From: Tropicimonas_B omnivorans | Lineage (GTDB): Bacteria > Pseudomonadota > Alphaproteobacteria > Rhodobacterales > Rhodobacteraceae | Direction: 5' to 3' | NCBI RefSeq assembly: GCF_031846565.1 | Contig: NZ_JAVRHL010000001.1 | Coordinates: forward strand, 992,001 to 1,056,000 | DNA: 64,000 bases | Shown: one piece after another, positions 26,613 to 34,785 of the stretch | Numbering within the stretch: position 1 is the stretch's first letter | Layout of the letters: the number at the start of each line of letters is the position of its first letter | Notes under the pieces: model-generated | Databases searched by the model: none | The model's input: the letters and a program-made list of their open reading frames with translations, nothing else | Told to the model about the DNA's origin: nothing | Position numbers and translations under genes: made by a program

Positions 26613-27573
26613 TGCGCTCAAGGTGGTCTATCAGGTCAAGCGAGGATGGCCTTTGCCGAAAACCCACCTGCTGAAGGCCGTGGACGGTGTCAGCTTCGAG
26701 ATCGCCGCGGGCGAGGCGTTGGGCATCGTCGGGGAAAGCGGCTGCGGGAAAAGCACCGTCGCGCGCGCGATCCTGCGTCTGGTCGAACCGGAGGCCGGCC
26801 GCGTTGCCTACGCCGGCACCGATGTCTCGCACCTGCCGCTGAGGGAACTGCGCCGCCTGCGTCCCATGGTGCAGATGATCTTCCAGGACCCGGCAGCCTC
26901 GCTTTCGCCCCGGATGCGCATCGGCGACGCACTGGCCGAAGCCATCCGGGTGCACGGCATTGCCGAAGGGTCTGCCATCGACGATCTGGTCGCCAGCACC
27001 CTGACCGAAGTCGGCCTGTCGCCCGACGTGGCCGGGCGCTATCCGCATGAATTCTCGGGCGGGCAAAAACAGCGGATCGGCATCGCGCGCGCGCTGGTGC
27101 TATCGCCGAAGCTGATCATCGCGGATGAACCGGTTTCGGCCCTCGACATGTCCGTGCAGGCGCAGATTCTCAACCTGATGGCCCGGCTGAAATCCGAACG
27201 CGGGATCGCCTTTGCGTTCATCTCGCACGATCTGGGCGTGGTCCGGCATTTCTGCGAGCGGACGGCCGTGATGTATCTGGGGCAGATCATCGAAAGCGGC
27301 GCCACGCGCGAGATCTTCGATGCGCCCCTCCATCCCTATACCCGGTTGCTGCGCAGCGTCTCGCCGGTCCCGGACCCCGAGCGCGACTCGGCCCCGACAG
27401 TGCCGGAAGGCGAGCCGCCGTCACCGCTCGATCCGCCAGGTGGCTGCCGCTTCAACCCCCGCTGCCCCTTCGCCACGGATCTGTGCCGGACGGTCATTCC
27501 CGAACTGCGCCCGGTCAACGCGCGCAACGTTGCGTGCCACCACGCTGAATCACTGCCGTCCGAGGGATTTTGA
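26596..27573 (+). CDS. DppF-type ABC transporter ATPase
   Basis: This 325-residue second ATPase has HLLKAVDGVSFEIAAGEALGIV leading to Walker A GESGCGKSTVARAIL, Q-loop MIFQDPAASLSPRM, signature FSGGQKQRIGIARAL, Walker B IIADEPVSALDMS and a C-terminal cysteine cluster (CRFNPRCPFATDLC). I start at the ATG at 26596, which follows a GAGGGAGG ribosome site and overlaps the end of the previous gene by 17 bases; the longer frame upstream is not family-like. It completes a five-component importer. Confidence 0.93.
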   Translation: MLLSVDALKVVYQVKRGWPLPKTHLLKAVDGVSFEIAAGEALGIVGESGCGKSTVARAILRLVEPEAGRVAYAGTDVSHLPLRELRRLRPMVQMIFQDPAASLSPRMRIGDALAEAIRVHGIAEGSAIDDLVASTLTEVGLSPDVAGRYPHEFSGGQKQRIGIARALVLSPKLIIADEPVSALDMSVQAQILNLMARLKSERGIAFAFISHDLGVVRHFCERTAVMYLGQIIESGATREIFDAPLHPYTRLLRSVSPVPDPERDSAPTVPEGEPPSPLDPPGGCRFNPRCPFATDLCRTVIPELRPVNARNVACHHAESLPSEGF

Positions 27574-27575
27574 CC

Positions 27576-29906
27576 GTGCCCGATAGTGTCGTTCATTCCA
27601 GCCACTGGGGCGCGTTTCGTGCGGGGCGCGGCACCGACGGGCTGGATATCCAGCCCCACGAAGGCGACCGCGCGCCCAGCCCGATCCTGCAGAACATGCG
27701 TCACGCCCTGGATCACCCTGCCCGCGTCCTGCGCCCGTCGGTGCGCGAAAGCTGGCTGCGCCGCGGCCCCGGACCACGCCCCCGCCCGATCGGCGAGCCC
27801 TTCGTCGAAGTCAGCTGGGACAGGGTCGCCGAGCTGTTGGCGAACGAAGTTCGGCGCGTGCGCGAGGCCCACGGCCCCGAGGGCGTCTACGGCGGCTCCT
27901 ATGGCTGGGCCAGCGCGGGACGCTTTCACCATTCCCAGAGCCAGATACACCGGTTCCTGAACACCGCCTTCGGGGGATACGTCAGCGGGGTCAGCAGCTA
28001 CAGCGCCGGTGCGGCGGCCCCCTTGCTGCCGCGCTTGATCGGAAGCTTCGCGGAGATCTCCCGAAACACCGTCTCGTGGAAACAGGTTGTGGCCGAGACC
28101 GAGCTGATCGTCAGCTTCGGTGGCATGCCGCCGCGCAACTCGGCGATCGGCAATGGCGGCGTCAGCGATCACATCGAACATGACTGCATGCGCCGGATCG
28201 CCGCTCGAGGCGGGGCCTTTCACCTGTTCTCCCCCATCAGCGACGACATGCCGGAGGACATCGGGACCGTCTGGCACGCGATCACGCCGGGAACCGACAC
28301 GGCATTGATCCTGGCGATGGCCTATGTGCTGCAGGACGAAGGGCTGGAGGACACGGCATTCCTCGAGACGTACTGCGTCGGCTACGGGCGGTTTCTCGAC
28401 TACCTGCTTGGCGATGCCGATGGAGGCCCCAAGACGCCGGCCTGGGCGGAGCGCATCACCGGAATCAAGGCCCAGACCATCGCCCAGCTTGCGCGCGATC
28501 TGGTCCGCAAGCGGTCGCTGATTTCCGTGGCGCATGCCGTGCAACGGGCGGAATACGGCGAGCAGCCCGTTTGGGCGGCGATGACACTGGCGGCAATGGT
28601 CGGACAGATCGGCCTGCCGGGCCGCGGCTTCACCTATGCCTTCGGATCGCTTGCGCATACCGGGCGCCAGAAAGTGGCGGTTCCCATTCCGGTTCTGCCG
28701 CAAGGCACGAACCGCTGCCAGGCCTTCATCCCCGTGGCGGCGATATCGGACATGTTGCTCAACCCGGGCGCGCCCTTCAGCTTCATGGGCGTCCAGCACG
28801 CCTATCCCGACATCCATCTTCTGTGGTGGGCCGGCGGAAACCCGTTCCACCACCATCAGGATCTGCATCGCCTGGCGCAGGCCATCGGGCGCGTCGATAC
28901 CTTTGTCGTGCAGGAGCAGGTCTGGACCGCCACGGCAAAATCCGCCGACATCGTCCTGCCGATCTCTTTCTCGCTGGAACGGTCGGATTTCGGTGGGACG
29001 CGCAACGATCCCAGGCTGTTCGCCATGCAGAAGCTGTGCCCGCCGAAGGGCGACGTGCGTTCCGACTACGACGCCCTTTCGGCCGTGGCGGCTGCCCTGG
29101 GCCCGGCAGAGCACGCTGATTTCACGCAAGGCCGCTCGGCCGAGGACTGGTTGCGCCACCTGTACGAACCGACGCGCGCCTCGCTGGAGGCTATGGGCCT
29201 CGACGCCCCCGATTTCGACGCTTTCTGGGAAAAAGGCTGGATCGATCTGCCATGCCGGGACGACACCGGCGGGTTTCTCCAGGAGTTCCGCGACAATCCG
29301 GAGGGCCGGCCCTTGGGTACGCCAAGCGGGAAGATCGAGATCTTCTCGCAGGAGATTGCCGGCTACGGCTACGACGACGCCCCGGGATTGCCGGTCTGGC
29401 GCCCGCACAAGCGCGGCCCAACCCCCGATGAGCCCTTCATCCTGATCGCCAACGCCCCCTCGACGCGGCTGCACAGCCAGCTGGATTTCGGCGCGACATC
29501 GGCCGCGCACAAGGTCCAGGGCCGCGAAAAGGTCCGGGTCAATCCGGCGGACGCCGCGGCCCTCGGGCTGCAGGACGGCGACATCGCGCGGATGGAGAAC
29601 GACCGGGGCGCGTGTCTTGCCGGGGTCCAGATCACCGAACATGTGCGCGCCGGCGTCGTTCACCTGCAAACCGGCGCCTGGTTCGATCCGCATGACGACC
29701 CCGAGGGGCTGGCGCCAGTATTCTGTGTCCATGGCAATGCGAATGTCCTGACGCACGACAAGGGCACATCGCAGCTGACCCACGGGTGCACCGGGCAGAT
29801 CGGCCGCGTCGCGCTGCGCAAATGGACGGGCCCGGTGCCGCCCATCCGGGCCTTCGACCCGCCTCCCTTCTTGTCCAGTTCTTCGACGGAGCCTTCCCAT
29901 GACTGA
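27576..29906 (+). CDS. BisC/TorA-type molybdopterin oxidoreductase, cytoplasmic
   Basis: This protein of about 776 residues belongs to the DMSO reductase family, biotin sulfoxide/TMAO reductase branch: SHWGAFRAGRG at the N-terminus, GGSYGWASAGRFHHSQSQIHRF, and SSYSAGAAAPLL with Ser143 as probable molybdenum ligand. Later blocks are TGRQKVAVPIPVLPQGTN and LLWWAGGNPFHHHQDLHRL. There is no N-terminal CxxC iron-sulfur motif and no Tat signal, so it is cytoplasmic like BisC and reduces an S-oxide or N-oxide. I prefer GTG at 27576 (8 bases after GAGGGA) to the TTG at 27570 that overlaps the previous stop. It is embedded in an importer operon, which is unusual. Confidence 0.88.
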   Translation: MPDSVVHSSHWGAFRAGRGTDGLDIQPHEGDRAPSPILQNMRHALDHPARVLRPSVRESWLRRGPGPRPRPIGEPFVEVSWDRVAELLANEVRRVREAHGPEGVYGGSYGWASAGRFHHSQSQIHRFLNTAFGGYVSGVSSYSAGAAAPLLPRLIGSFAEISRNTVSWKQVVAETELIVSFGGMPPRNSAIGNGGVSDHIEHDCMRRIAARGGAFHLFSPISDDMPEDIGTVWHAITPGTDTALILAMAYVLQDEGLEDTAFLETYCVGYGRFLDYLLGDADGGPKTPAWAERITGIKAQTIAQLARDLVRKRSLISVAHAVQRAEYGEQPVWAAMTLAAMVGQIGLPGRGFTYAFGSLAHTGRQKVAVPIPVLPQGTNRCQAFIPVAAISDMLLNPGAPFSFMGVQHAYPDIHLLWWAGGNPFHHHQDLHRLAQAIGRVDTFVVQEQVWTATAKSADIVLPISFSLERSDFGGTRNDPRLFAMQKLCPPKGDVRSDYDALSAVAAALGPAEHADFTQGRSAEDWLRHLYEPTRASLEAMGLDAPDFDAFWEKGWIDLPCRDDTGGFLQEFRDNPEGRPLGTPSGKIEIFSQEIAGYGYDDAPGLPVWRPHKRGPTPDEPFILIANAPSTRLHSQLDFGATSAAHKVQGREKVRVNPADAAALGLQDGDIARMENDRGACLAGVQITEHVRAGVVHLQTGAWFDPHDDPEGLAPVFCVHGNANVLTHDKGTSQLTHGCTGQIGRVALRKWTGPVPPIRAFDPPPFLSSSSTEPSHD

Positions 29907-31395
29907 CGCTGATCGTAATCGAGAGAAGGCCGCGAAGGTCAGGATCGAGACCAGGGCCTGGATCGACGGCGCGCCCGTCGATGCGCAGTCCGGCATGACA
30001 TTTGTCACGCGCAATCCGGCAACCGGCGCGCCCCTGGCCGAGGTGGCCGCCTGCGATGCCGCCGACGTGGACATCGCGGTGAAGGCCGCCCGCCGCGCCT
30101 TCGATGCCGGCTCGTGGTCGCGGTGCGATCCGGTCGATCGCAAGAAGACGATGCTGAGGTTCGCTGAGCTGCTGAGGGATCACGGCGAGGAACTGTCGCT
30201 GCTGGAGTGCCTCGACAGCGGCAAGACAATCACCGACTGCCAGAACGAAGTGGCCGGCGAGGTGCCGGATTTCTTCCAGTGGTACGGCGAGGCGATCGAC
30301 AAGAGCTTCGGGCGCGTCGCCCCCACCGGGCAAGGCGCTTTCTCCATGATCGTGCAGGAGCCCATCGGCGTCGCGGGCCTGATCGTGCCCTGGAACTTTC
30401 CGCTGCTCATGGCCGCGTGGAAGCTCGCCCCCGCCCTGGCGACGGGCTGCTCCGTCGTTCTGAAACCCGCCGAGCAGTCGCCGTTGACGGCGCTGCGCCT
30501 GGGTGAACTGGCCGCCGAGGCGGGGCTGCCCGACGGGGTGCTCAACATCCTGCCGGGCCTTGGCGAGCAGGCAGGCAAGGCCATCGGCCAGCACCCCGAT
30601 ATCGACATGGTCTCGTTCACCGGGTCGGGCGAAGTGGGCGCGTTCCTCCTGGGATACGCCGCGCAGTCCAACCTCAAGCCCGTGGGGCTGGAGCTGGGCG
30701 GCAAGAGCCCGTTCCTGGTGCTGGAAGGCGCCAGGATTTCAGATGCGCTGGTCGAGCACGCGGTCATGGCCGCGCTGTGGAATGGCGGCCAGAACTGCTC
30801 GGCCAACATGCGCCAGATCATCCACCGGCGGCACTACGACGCCTTCGTGGAACGCGTCCTGGCGCGGGTGAAAGACTTCAGCGTGGGCGATCCGATGGAT
30901 CCGGCGACGGACATCGGCGCGATGATCACCGCCGAGCATCGCGACCGGGTGGCGGGATACCTGCAAGCCGGCAAGGACGAGGGCGCGCGCGTGCTGCTGG
31001 GCGGGACGGCGCCGGACGCCTCGGGCGGGTATTTCATCAGTCCCACGGTCTTCGACCAGGTCACGCCGGACATGAAGATCGCCCGTGAAGAGATCTTCGG
31101 GCCGGTGCTGGGCCTGATCGCCGTCGATACCGATGACGAGGCGCTGCAGATCGCCAGGGATACCGAATTCGGCCTGCACGCGTCGGTCTTTACCCAGGAT
31201 ATCGACCAGGCGTTCCGATTTGCCCGTGCCCTGCCGGTGGGAACCGTTTCGGTCAACGGCTTCTCGGAAGGCAATGTCGCGACGCCGTTCGGCGGGTATC
31301 GGCGTTCTGGATCGCTCAGCCGCGACAACGGGCTCGAGGCTATGGGCCAGTATCAGCAGACCAAGACCATCTGGATCGAACTGGAGGCGAAGTGA
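29899..31395 (+). CDS. NAD(P)-dependent aldehyde dehydrogenase (PuuC-like)
   Basis: This 498-residue aldehyde dehydrogenase oxidises an aldehyde to its acid in the cytoplasm. It has the cofactor site VPWNFPLLMAAWKLAPALATG and SFTGSGEVG, the catalytic Glu in LELGGKSP, the catalytic Cys in NGGQNCSANMR, and EEIFGPVLGLI. The overall pattern is like gamma-glutamyl-aminobutyraldehyde and betaine-aldehyde dehydrogenases. Its start lies inside the end of the molybdoenzyme gene (8-base overlap) and its stop overlaps the next start, so it is translationally coupled in the operon and probably handles the aldehyde made by the FAD oxidoreductase. Confidence 0.93.
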   Translation: MTDADRNREKAAKVRIETRAWIDGAPVDAQSGMTFVTRNPATGAPLAEVAACDAADVDIAVKAARRAFDAGSWSRCDPVDRKKTMLRFAELLRDHGEELSLLECLDSGKTITDCQNEVAGEVPDFFQWYGEAIDKSFGRVAPTGQGAFSMIVQEPIGVAGLIVPWNFPLLMAAWKLAPALATGCSVVLKPAEQSPLTALRLGELAAEAGLPDGVLNILPGLGEQAGKAIGQHPDIDMVSFTGSGEVGAFLLGYAAQSNLKPVGLELGGKSPFLVLEGARISDALVEHAVMAALWNGGQNCSANMRQIIHRRHYDAFVERVLARVKDFSVGDPMDPATDIGAMITAEHRDRVAGYLQAGKDEGARVLLGGTAPDASGGYFISPTVFDQVTPDMKIAREEIFGPVLGLIAVDTDDEALQIARDTEFGLHASVFTQDIDQAFRFARALPVGTVSVNGFSEGNVATPFGGYRRSGSLSRDNGLEAMGQYQQTKTIWIELEAK

Positions 31396-32699
31396 TGGGT
31401 ATCTCGGTGCCGGTCGCGCCCTTTGCCGGCGATCAGGATATGCCCAAGGCAGCGGATGTGGTGGTCGTCGGCGGCGGCATCGTCGGCGTGATGACCGCGC
31501 TGGAGCTCGCCGAAGCCGGGCTGTCTGTCGCCCTGTGCGAAAAGGGCGTGATCGCCGGTGAGCAATCCTCGCGCAACTGGGGATGGGTGCGGCAGATGGG
31601 CCGCGCCGAAGCCGAGTTGCCGCTCGCCGCCCACTCACTCGACCTCTGGCGCAACCTGGACGCGCGCATTCAAGGCGCAACCGGATTTCGCCAAACGGGG
31701 ATCACCTATGCCGCATTTACCGAGCGTGATGCCAGACATTGGCAAGCCTGGCACGAGATCGGCAAACGCCATGGGGTCGAGACCGCGTTGCTCAGCGCCG
31801 AGCAGGTCAGGCAAGCAGCACCCGGCATTTCAGGCAAGGTTCGCATGGCCCTGTGGTCGCCGCACGATGGATGTGCCGAACCCTGGCTGGCTGTTCCCGC
31901 CATGGCCAACGCCGCGCGGAAGGCAGGTGCGCATATCCTGACGAGTTGCGCTGTCCGCTCGCTGGACATCGAGGCCGGGCGCGTCGCTGGAGTCATCACG
32001 GAACACGGTCGTATCCATGCACAGAAGGTCGTGATCGCAGGCGGGGCGTGGAGCCGGACGCTCCTCGGAAATCACGACATCGACTTCCCGCAATTGCGGG
32101 TCGTGGGCACCGTCGCCCGGGTGATGGGCGCGAAAGGTCTGCCCGAGCATCCCTTCGGGACCGAGGATTTCTCGTTCCGCCCGCGGCTTGACGGAGGGCA
32201 CACGCTTGCCCTTCGCAACGCCAATATTGCAGAGATCCTCCCCGACAACTTTCGTCTGTTTCGCCAATACCTCCCGCGCCTGCGCGAAAACTGGCGCGAG
32301 TTCCACCTCCGCTTCGGACCCTCGTTCTTCAAGGCAATGGCAGTGCCGCGACACTGGGAGTCCGACACGTCCACGATCTTCGAAGCCGTCCGGACCCTCG
32401 AACCGAAGCCCTCGCGCCTGTTTCTCAAGCGCGCGCTTCGCAACGCCGGACGGTCCTTCCCGGCGTTCAACACCATAGAGACCACCCATGCCTGGGCAGG
32501 CGTGATCGACGTGACACCCGACGCCGTCCCGGTGATCGACCGCATTCCCGGATTGGCCGGAGCGTATCTGGCCTCCGGCTGTTCCGGCCACGGCTTCGGG
32601 CTAGGCCCCGGCATAGCCCGCCTGACTGCCGACCTGGTACTCGACCGCCCGCCCGTCGCCGACCCCTCACCCTTTCGTTGGGACCGTTTCAACGCGTAG
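31395..32699 (+). CDS. FAD-dependent oxidoreductase (DadA/opine oxidase-like)
   Basis: This 434-residue flavoprotein has an N-terminal Rossmann FAD site (ADVVVVGGGIVGVMTALELAEAG), the conserved GEQSSRNWGWVRQMGRAEAELPL stretch of DadA/OoxB-like amine oxidases, and the C-terminal FAD contact VIDRIPGLAGAYLASGCSGHGFGLG split over two lines of sequence. It probably oxidises an amine or imino acid carbon. The ATG at 31395 overlaps the aldehyde dehydrogenase stop (TGATG) with GGAGG 7 bases before; a GTG one codon earlier is less likely. It is the last gene of the operon. Confidence 0.88.
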   Translation: MGISVPVAPFAGDQDMPKAADVVVVGGGIVGVMTALELAEAGLSVALCEKGVIAGEQSSRNWGWVRQMGRAEAELPLAAHSLDLWRNLDARIQGATGFRQTGITYAAFTERDARHWQAWHEIGKRHGVETALLSAEQVRQAAPGISGKVRMALWSPHDGCAEPWLAVPAMANAARKAGAHILTSCAVRSLDIEAGRVAGVITEHGRIHAQKVVIAGGAWSRTLLGNHDIDFPQLRVVGTVARVMGAKGLPEHPFGTEDFSFRPRLDGGHTLALRNANIAEILPDNFRLFRQYLPRLRENWREFHLRFGPSFFKAMAVPRHWESDTSTIFEAVRTLEPKPSRLFLKRALRNAGRSFPAFNTIETTHAWAGVIDVTPDAVPVIDRIPGLAGAYLASGCSGHGFGLGPGIARLTADLVLDRPPVADPSPFRWDRFNA

Positions 32700-32811
32700 A
32701 CGCTGCCGATTTTTTCCAGCGCGAATGCGGGCGCGTCCGACAGCAAATGAACTGACCTCAGCCCCCGATCTCCTCCAGCTATTCGGAGAGGCCGCGGGTT
32801 GTGATCGGGCT

Positions 32812-33050
32812 CTGCAAGCGACCAGTATTGCGCAAGGGCATCGGCCACCGTCATCTCCGGCGGATCGACAAGACCAAGGGCGGCATCTGCCTCCCGTGCA
32901 TCGAGGCGGCCCCTCGGGAAAGCCTGTTCGACTCGGGCGACGATCTCCGCCGCCGGCAGCTTGGCGACCCCGGCCTGCGCCGAAGCGTGCAGCCTGATCG
33001 GACGCAGCTTCAACATGCCCGGACGACGCCGCCACGGAAATTTCCACCAG
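32812..33050 (-). pseudogene. Probable phage-type integrase fragment
   Basis: The reverse strand encodes VAKLPAAEIVARVEQAFPR, then RLDAREADAALGLVDPP and EMTVADALAQYWSLA. These recall the N-terminal arm and core-binding region of tyrosine recombinases found in Rhodobacteraceae islands (pattern: ...EALLARVE...READALLG..PPEITVSEALELYW.LA). The catalytic domain is missing and similarity ends at about 32812. The stretch 32700-33273 has no other supported gene. The assignment rests on pattern recall, so confidence is low. Confidence 0.35.
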
Positions 33051-33273
33051 AAATACGACACGACCTCATACGACAGGCCGTCCCCGTGCGGACAGCATCG
33101 GCAGCAACCGAAGAAGTCGGCGTTACTACCATTAACGGTCTTGATTTGAACCAAAAGTTCGATAGGCTTCATTTAGGGTATAGGGCGCGTACGACGCTCA
33201 TCTTGCCTGGTGGCCTCGGTTCACCCTGAGCGGGCTGCATGAAAAGAAACGATAAAACAACATGGAGCCTCAG

Positions 33274-34218
33274 ATGAAATCTTCTCTTGCGTTGGTGCCT
33301 GCGCTTGTTGCGTCGTCGATTATCCATCCCGTCGCAGCGCAGGACTACCCTGCCAGTTCGGTCGATGTGGTCATTCCATCCTCGCCAGGCAGCGGTGTCG
33401 ATATTTTGGGACGCGCCTTTCTCGAGCAGCTGGGAGAGGAACTTGGAACCAGTTTCGTGCCTCTGAACCGTCCCGGCGCGGCAAACAGCATCGGCGTGAC
33501 GCTGGTTGGGAATGCAAAGGCTGACGGGAGGACGCTTGGTCTAACCGCGGCCGGGCCCTTCGTGTCACAACTACATATGCAGGACCTTGCTTACGAATTC
33601 GACGACTTCACGTATATCTGCCAGGTCTTCGAAGTTCCCGTGGTTTTCGCTGTCCAAGAGGATTCTCCCCACAACTCGCTGGACGATATCGTCCAGGCGT
33701 CGAAAGGCGGCGAACGGATTCTCGTTAGCAGCGCGGGCGTCGCCACCATACCGCATGTGGCACTTTCGGAGCTGGCCTCGCAGACGGGAACGGAATTCAC
33801 CCACGCGCCATATAATGGCGATGCGGCGGCCCTTCAGGCCGTTCTGGGGGGGGAGGTCGTCATGGGCGGCCTCGGTCTTGGCACCACGGTCAATCAGCCG
33901 GTCAAGATCATCGGTCTCTTCACCCGTGATCGAATTTCGCAGCTCCCTGATATGCCAACGGCGACCGAGGCGGGATACGAAATCGTCAAGACCGGTTCGG
34001 CCGGGCTCTTCGCGCCGGCTGATATCCCCGAGGAAGAACGCCAGATGCTTGAAACAGCCTGCGAAGCCGTCGTGACGGGCGCGGAGTTCAGTGACTTCGC
34101 GACGAGTCTCAACCAGGCGCCCAATTTCCTGAACAGCGCGGATTGGCTGTCCCGGTTGGAGGCGGATTCCGCCTCGAACAAGACTGTGATCGACGAGAAT
34201 GGCCTCGGCATGCGCTGA
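33274..34218 (+). CDS. tctC: Tripartite tricarboxylate transporter substrate-binding protein (TctC family)
   Basis: This 314-residue periplasmic protein has a signal peptide (MKSSLALVPALVASSIIHPVAA, cleavage near residue 22) followed by YPASSVDVVIPSSPGSGVDIL, the TctC-type ligand loop, and NRPGAANSIGVTLVGNAKADG. It would bind a carboxylate and hand it to TctA/TctB. I start at 33274, 6 bases after GGAG, rather than the ATG four codons upstream. It is the first of three genes, with low similarity to the second TctC in the window (50666-51601), so the two systems probably have different substrates. Confidence 0.9.
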   Translation: MKSSLALVPALVASSIIHPVAAQDYPASSVDVVIPSSPGSGVDILGRAFLEQLGEELGTSFVPLNRPGAANSIGVTLVGNAKADGRTLGLTAAGPFVSQLHMQDLAYEFDDFTYICQVFEVPVVFAVQEDSPHNSLDDIVQASKGGERILVSSAGVATIPHVALSELASQTGTEFTHAPYNGDAAALQAVLGGEVVMGGLGLGTTVNQPVKIIGLFTRDRISQLPDMPTATEAGYEIVKTGSAGLFAPADIPEEERQMLETACEAVVTGAEFSDFATSLNQAPNFLNSADWLSRLEADSASNKTVIDENGLGMR

Positions 34219-34238
34219 CGCCGATTTTCGCCGCGGGC

Positions 34239-34263
34239 GGGCGCATCCTCCAGGGCTGCGCCC
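34239..34263. promoter_or_regulatory. Hairpin between tctC and tctB
   Basis: GGGCGCA (34239-34245) pairs perfectly with TGCGCCC (34257-34263) across an 11-base loop, in the 96-base gap between the binding-protein and small-subunit genes. Such a hairpin can protect the upstream mRNA and reduce read-through, giving more binding protein than membrane subunits. The same arrangement occurs in the second transporter operon at 50630-50652. Confidence 0.45.
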
Positions 34264-34314
34264 CGACCTTCGAAGAAAACGCGGAGAAACTAGACCTTTT
34301 GATTGGGTGAGCCG

Positions 34315-34785
34315 ATGCTCTCTATCATTCGCAACAAGGACATCGTCGCCGGTGCGGCGGTGATCGTGATCGGCGGCGTCTATGCCCTGACGTCGCTCGC
34401 TTATCCGATGGGAACGGCGGTCATGATGGGGCCAGGCTACCTTCCGTTCGTCCTGGGGACACTCCTCGTGTTCTTGGGCGTGGGGATTGCCGCGACGGGT
34501 GTTAGGCAAATCGTCGGAAAAGCCGAAAACCTGTACTCGCTCGAAGCGAACGTTCGGGCCATTGCGGTGCTACCCGCCTCAATCATCGTTTTCGGGCTAA
34601 CGATCGAGACCTTCGGGCTTGGCCCGGCGACATGTCTGGCGGTCTGGTCGAGCACCCTGGCGGACCCTCGCATCTCTTTCCGGCAAGGTCTGATTACTTC
34701 CATCATCGTCGCCGCCTTCGGCGTCCTTCTGTTCCGAGTGGCGCTTGGCTTGCAAATCGAGGCAATCAAATGGCCGGTCTTTTGA
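34315..34785 (+). CDS. tctB: Tripartite tricarboxylate transporter small membrane subunit (TctB family)
   Basis: This 156-residue protein has four predicted membrane helices (about 8-25, 40-58, 78-98 and 120-140) and the TctB pattern GGVYALTSLAYPMGTAVMMGPG before the second helix. With TctA it forms the membrane part of the carboxylate transporter. The ATG at 34315 is the first ATG of the frame; the frame could start at a TTG at 34303. Its end overlaps the tctA start by 16 bases. Confidence 0.82.
   Translation: MLSIIRNKDIVAGAAVIVIGGVYALTSLAYPMGTAVMMGPGYLPFVLGTLLVFLGVGIAATGVRQIVGKAENLYSLEANVRAIAVLPASIIVFGLTIETFGLGPATCLAVWSSTLADPRISFRQGLITSIIVAAFGVLLFRVALGLQIEAIKWPVF

Noticed and set aside
27336..30143. 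Antisense open frame of 935 codons opposite the molybdoenzyme gene
   Set aside because: It mirrors the codon pattern of the sense gene and shows no motif; the sense strand has clear catalytic signatures and operon overlaps.
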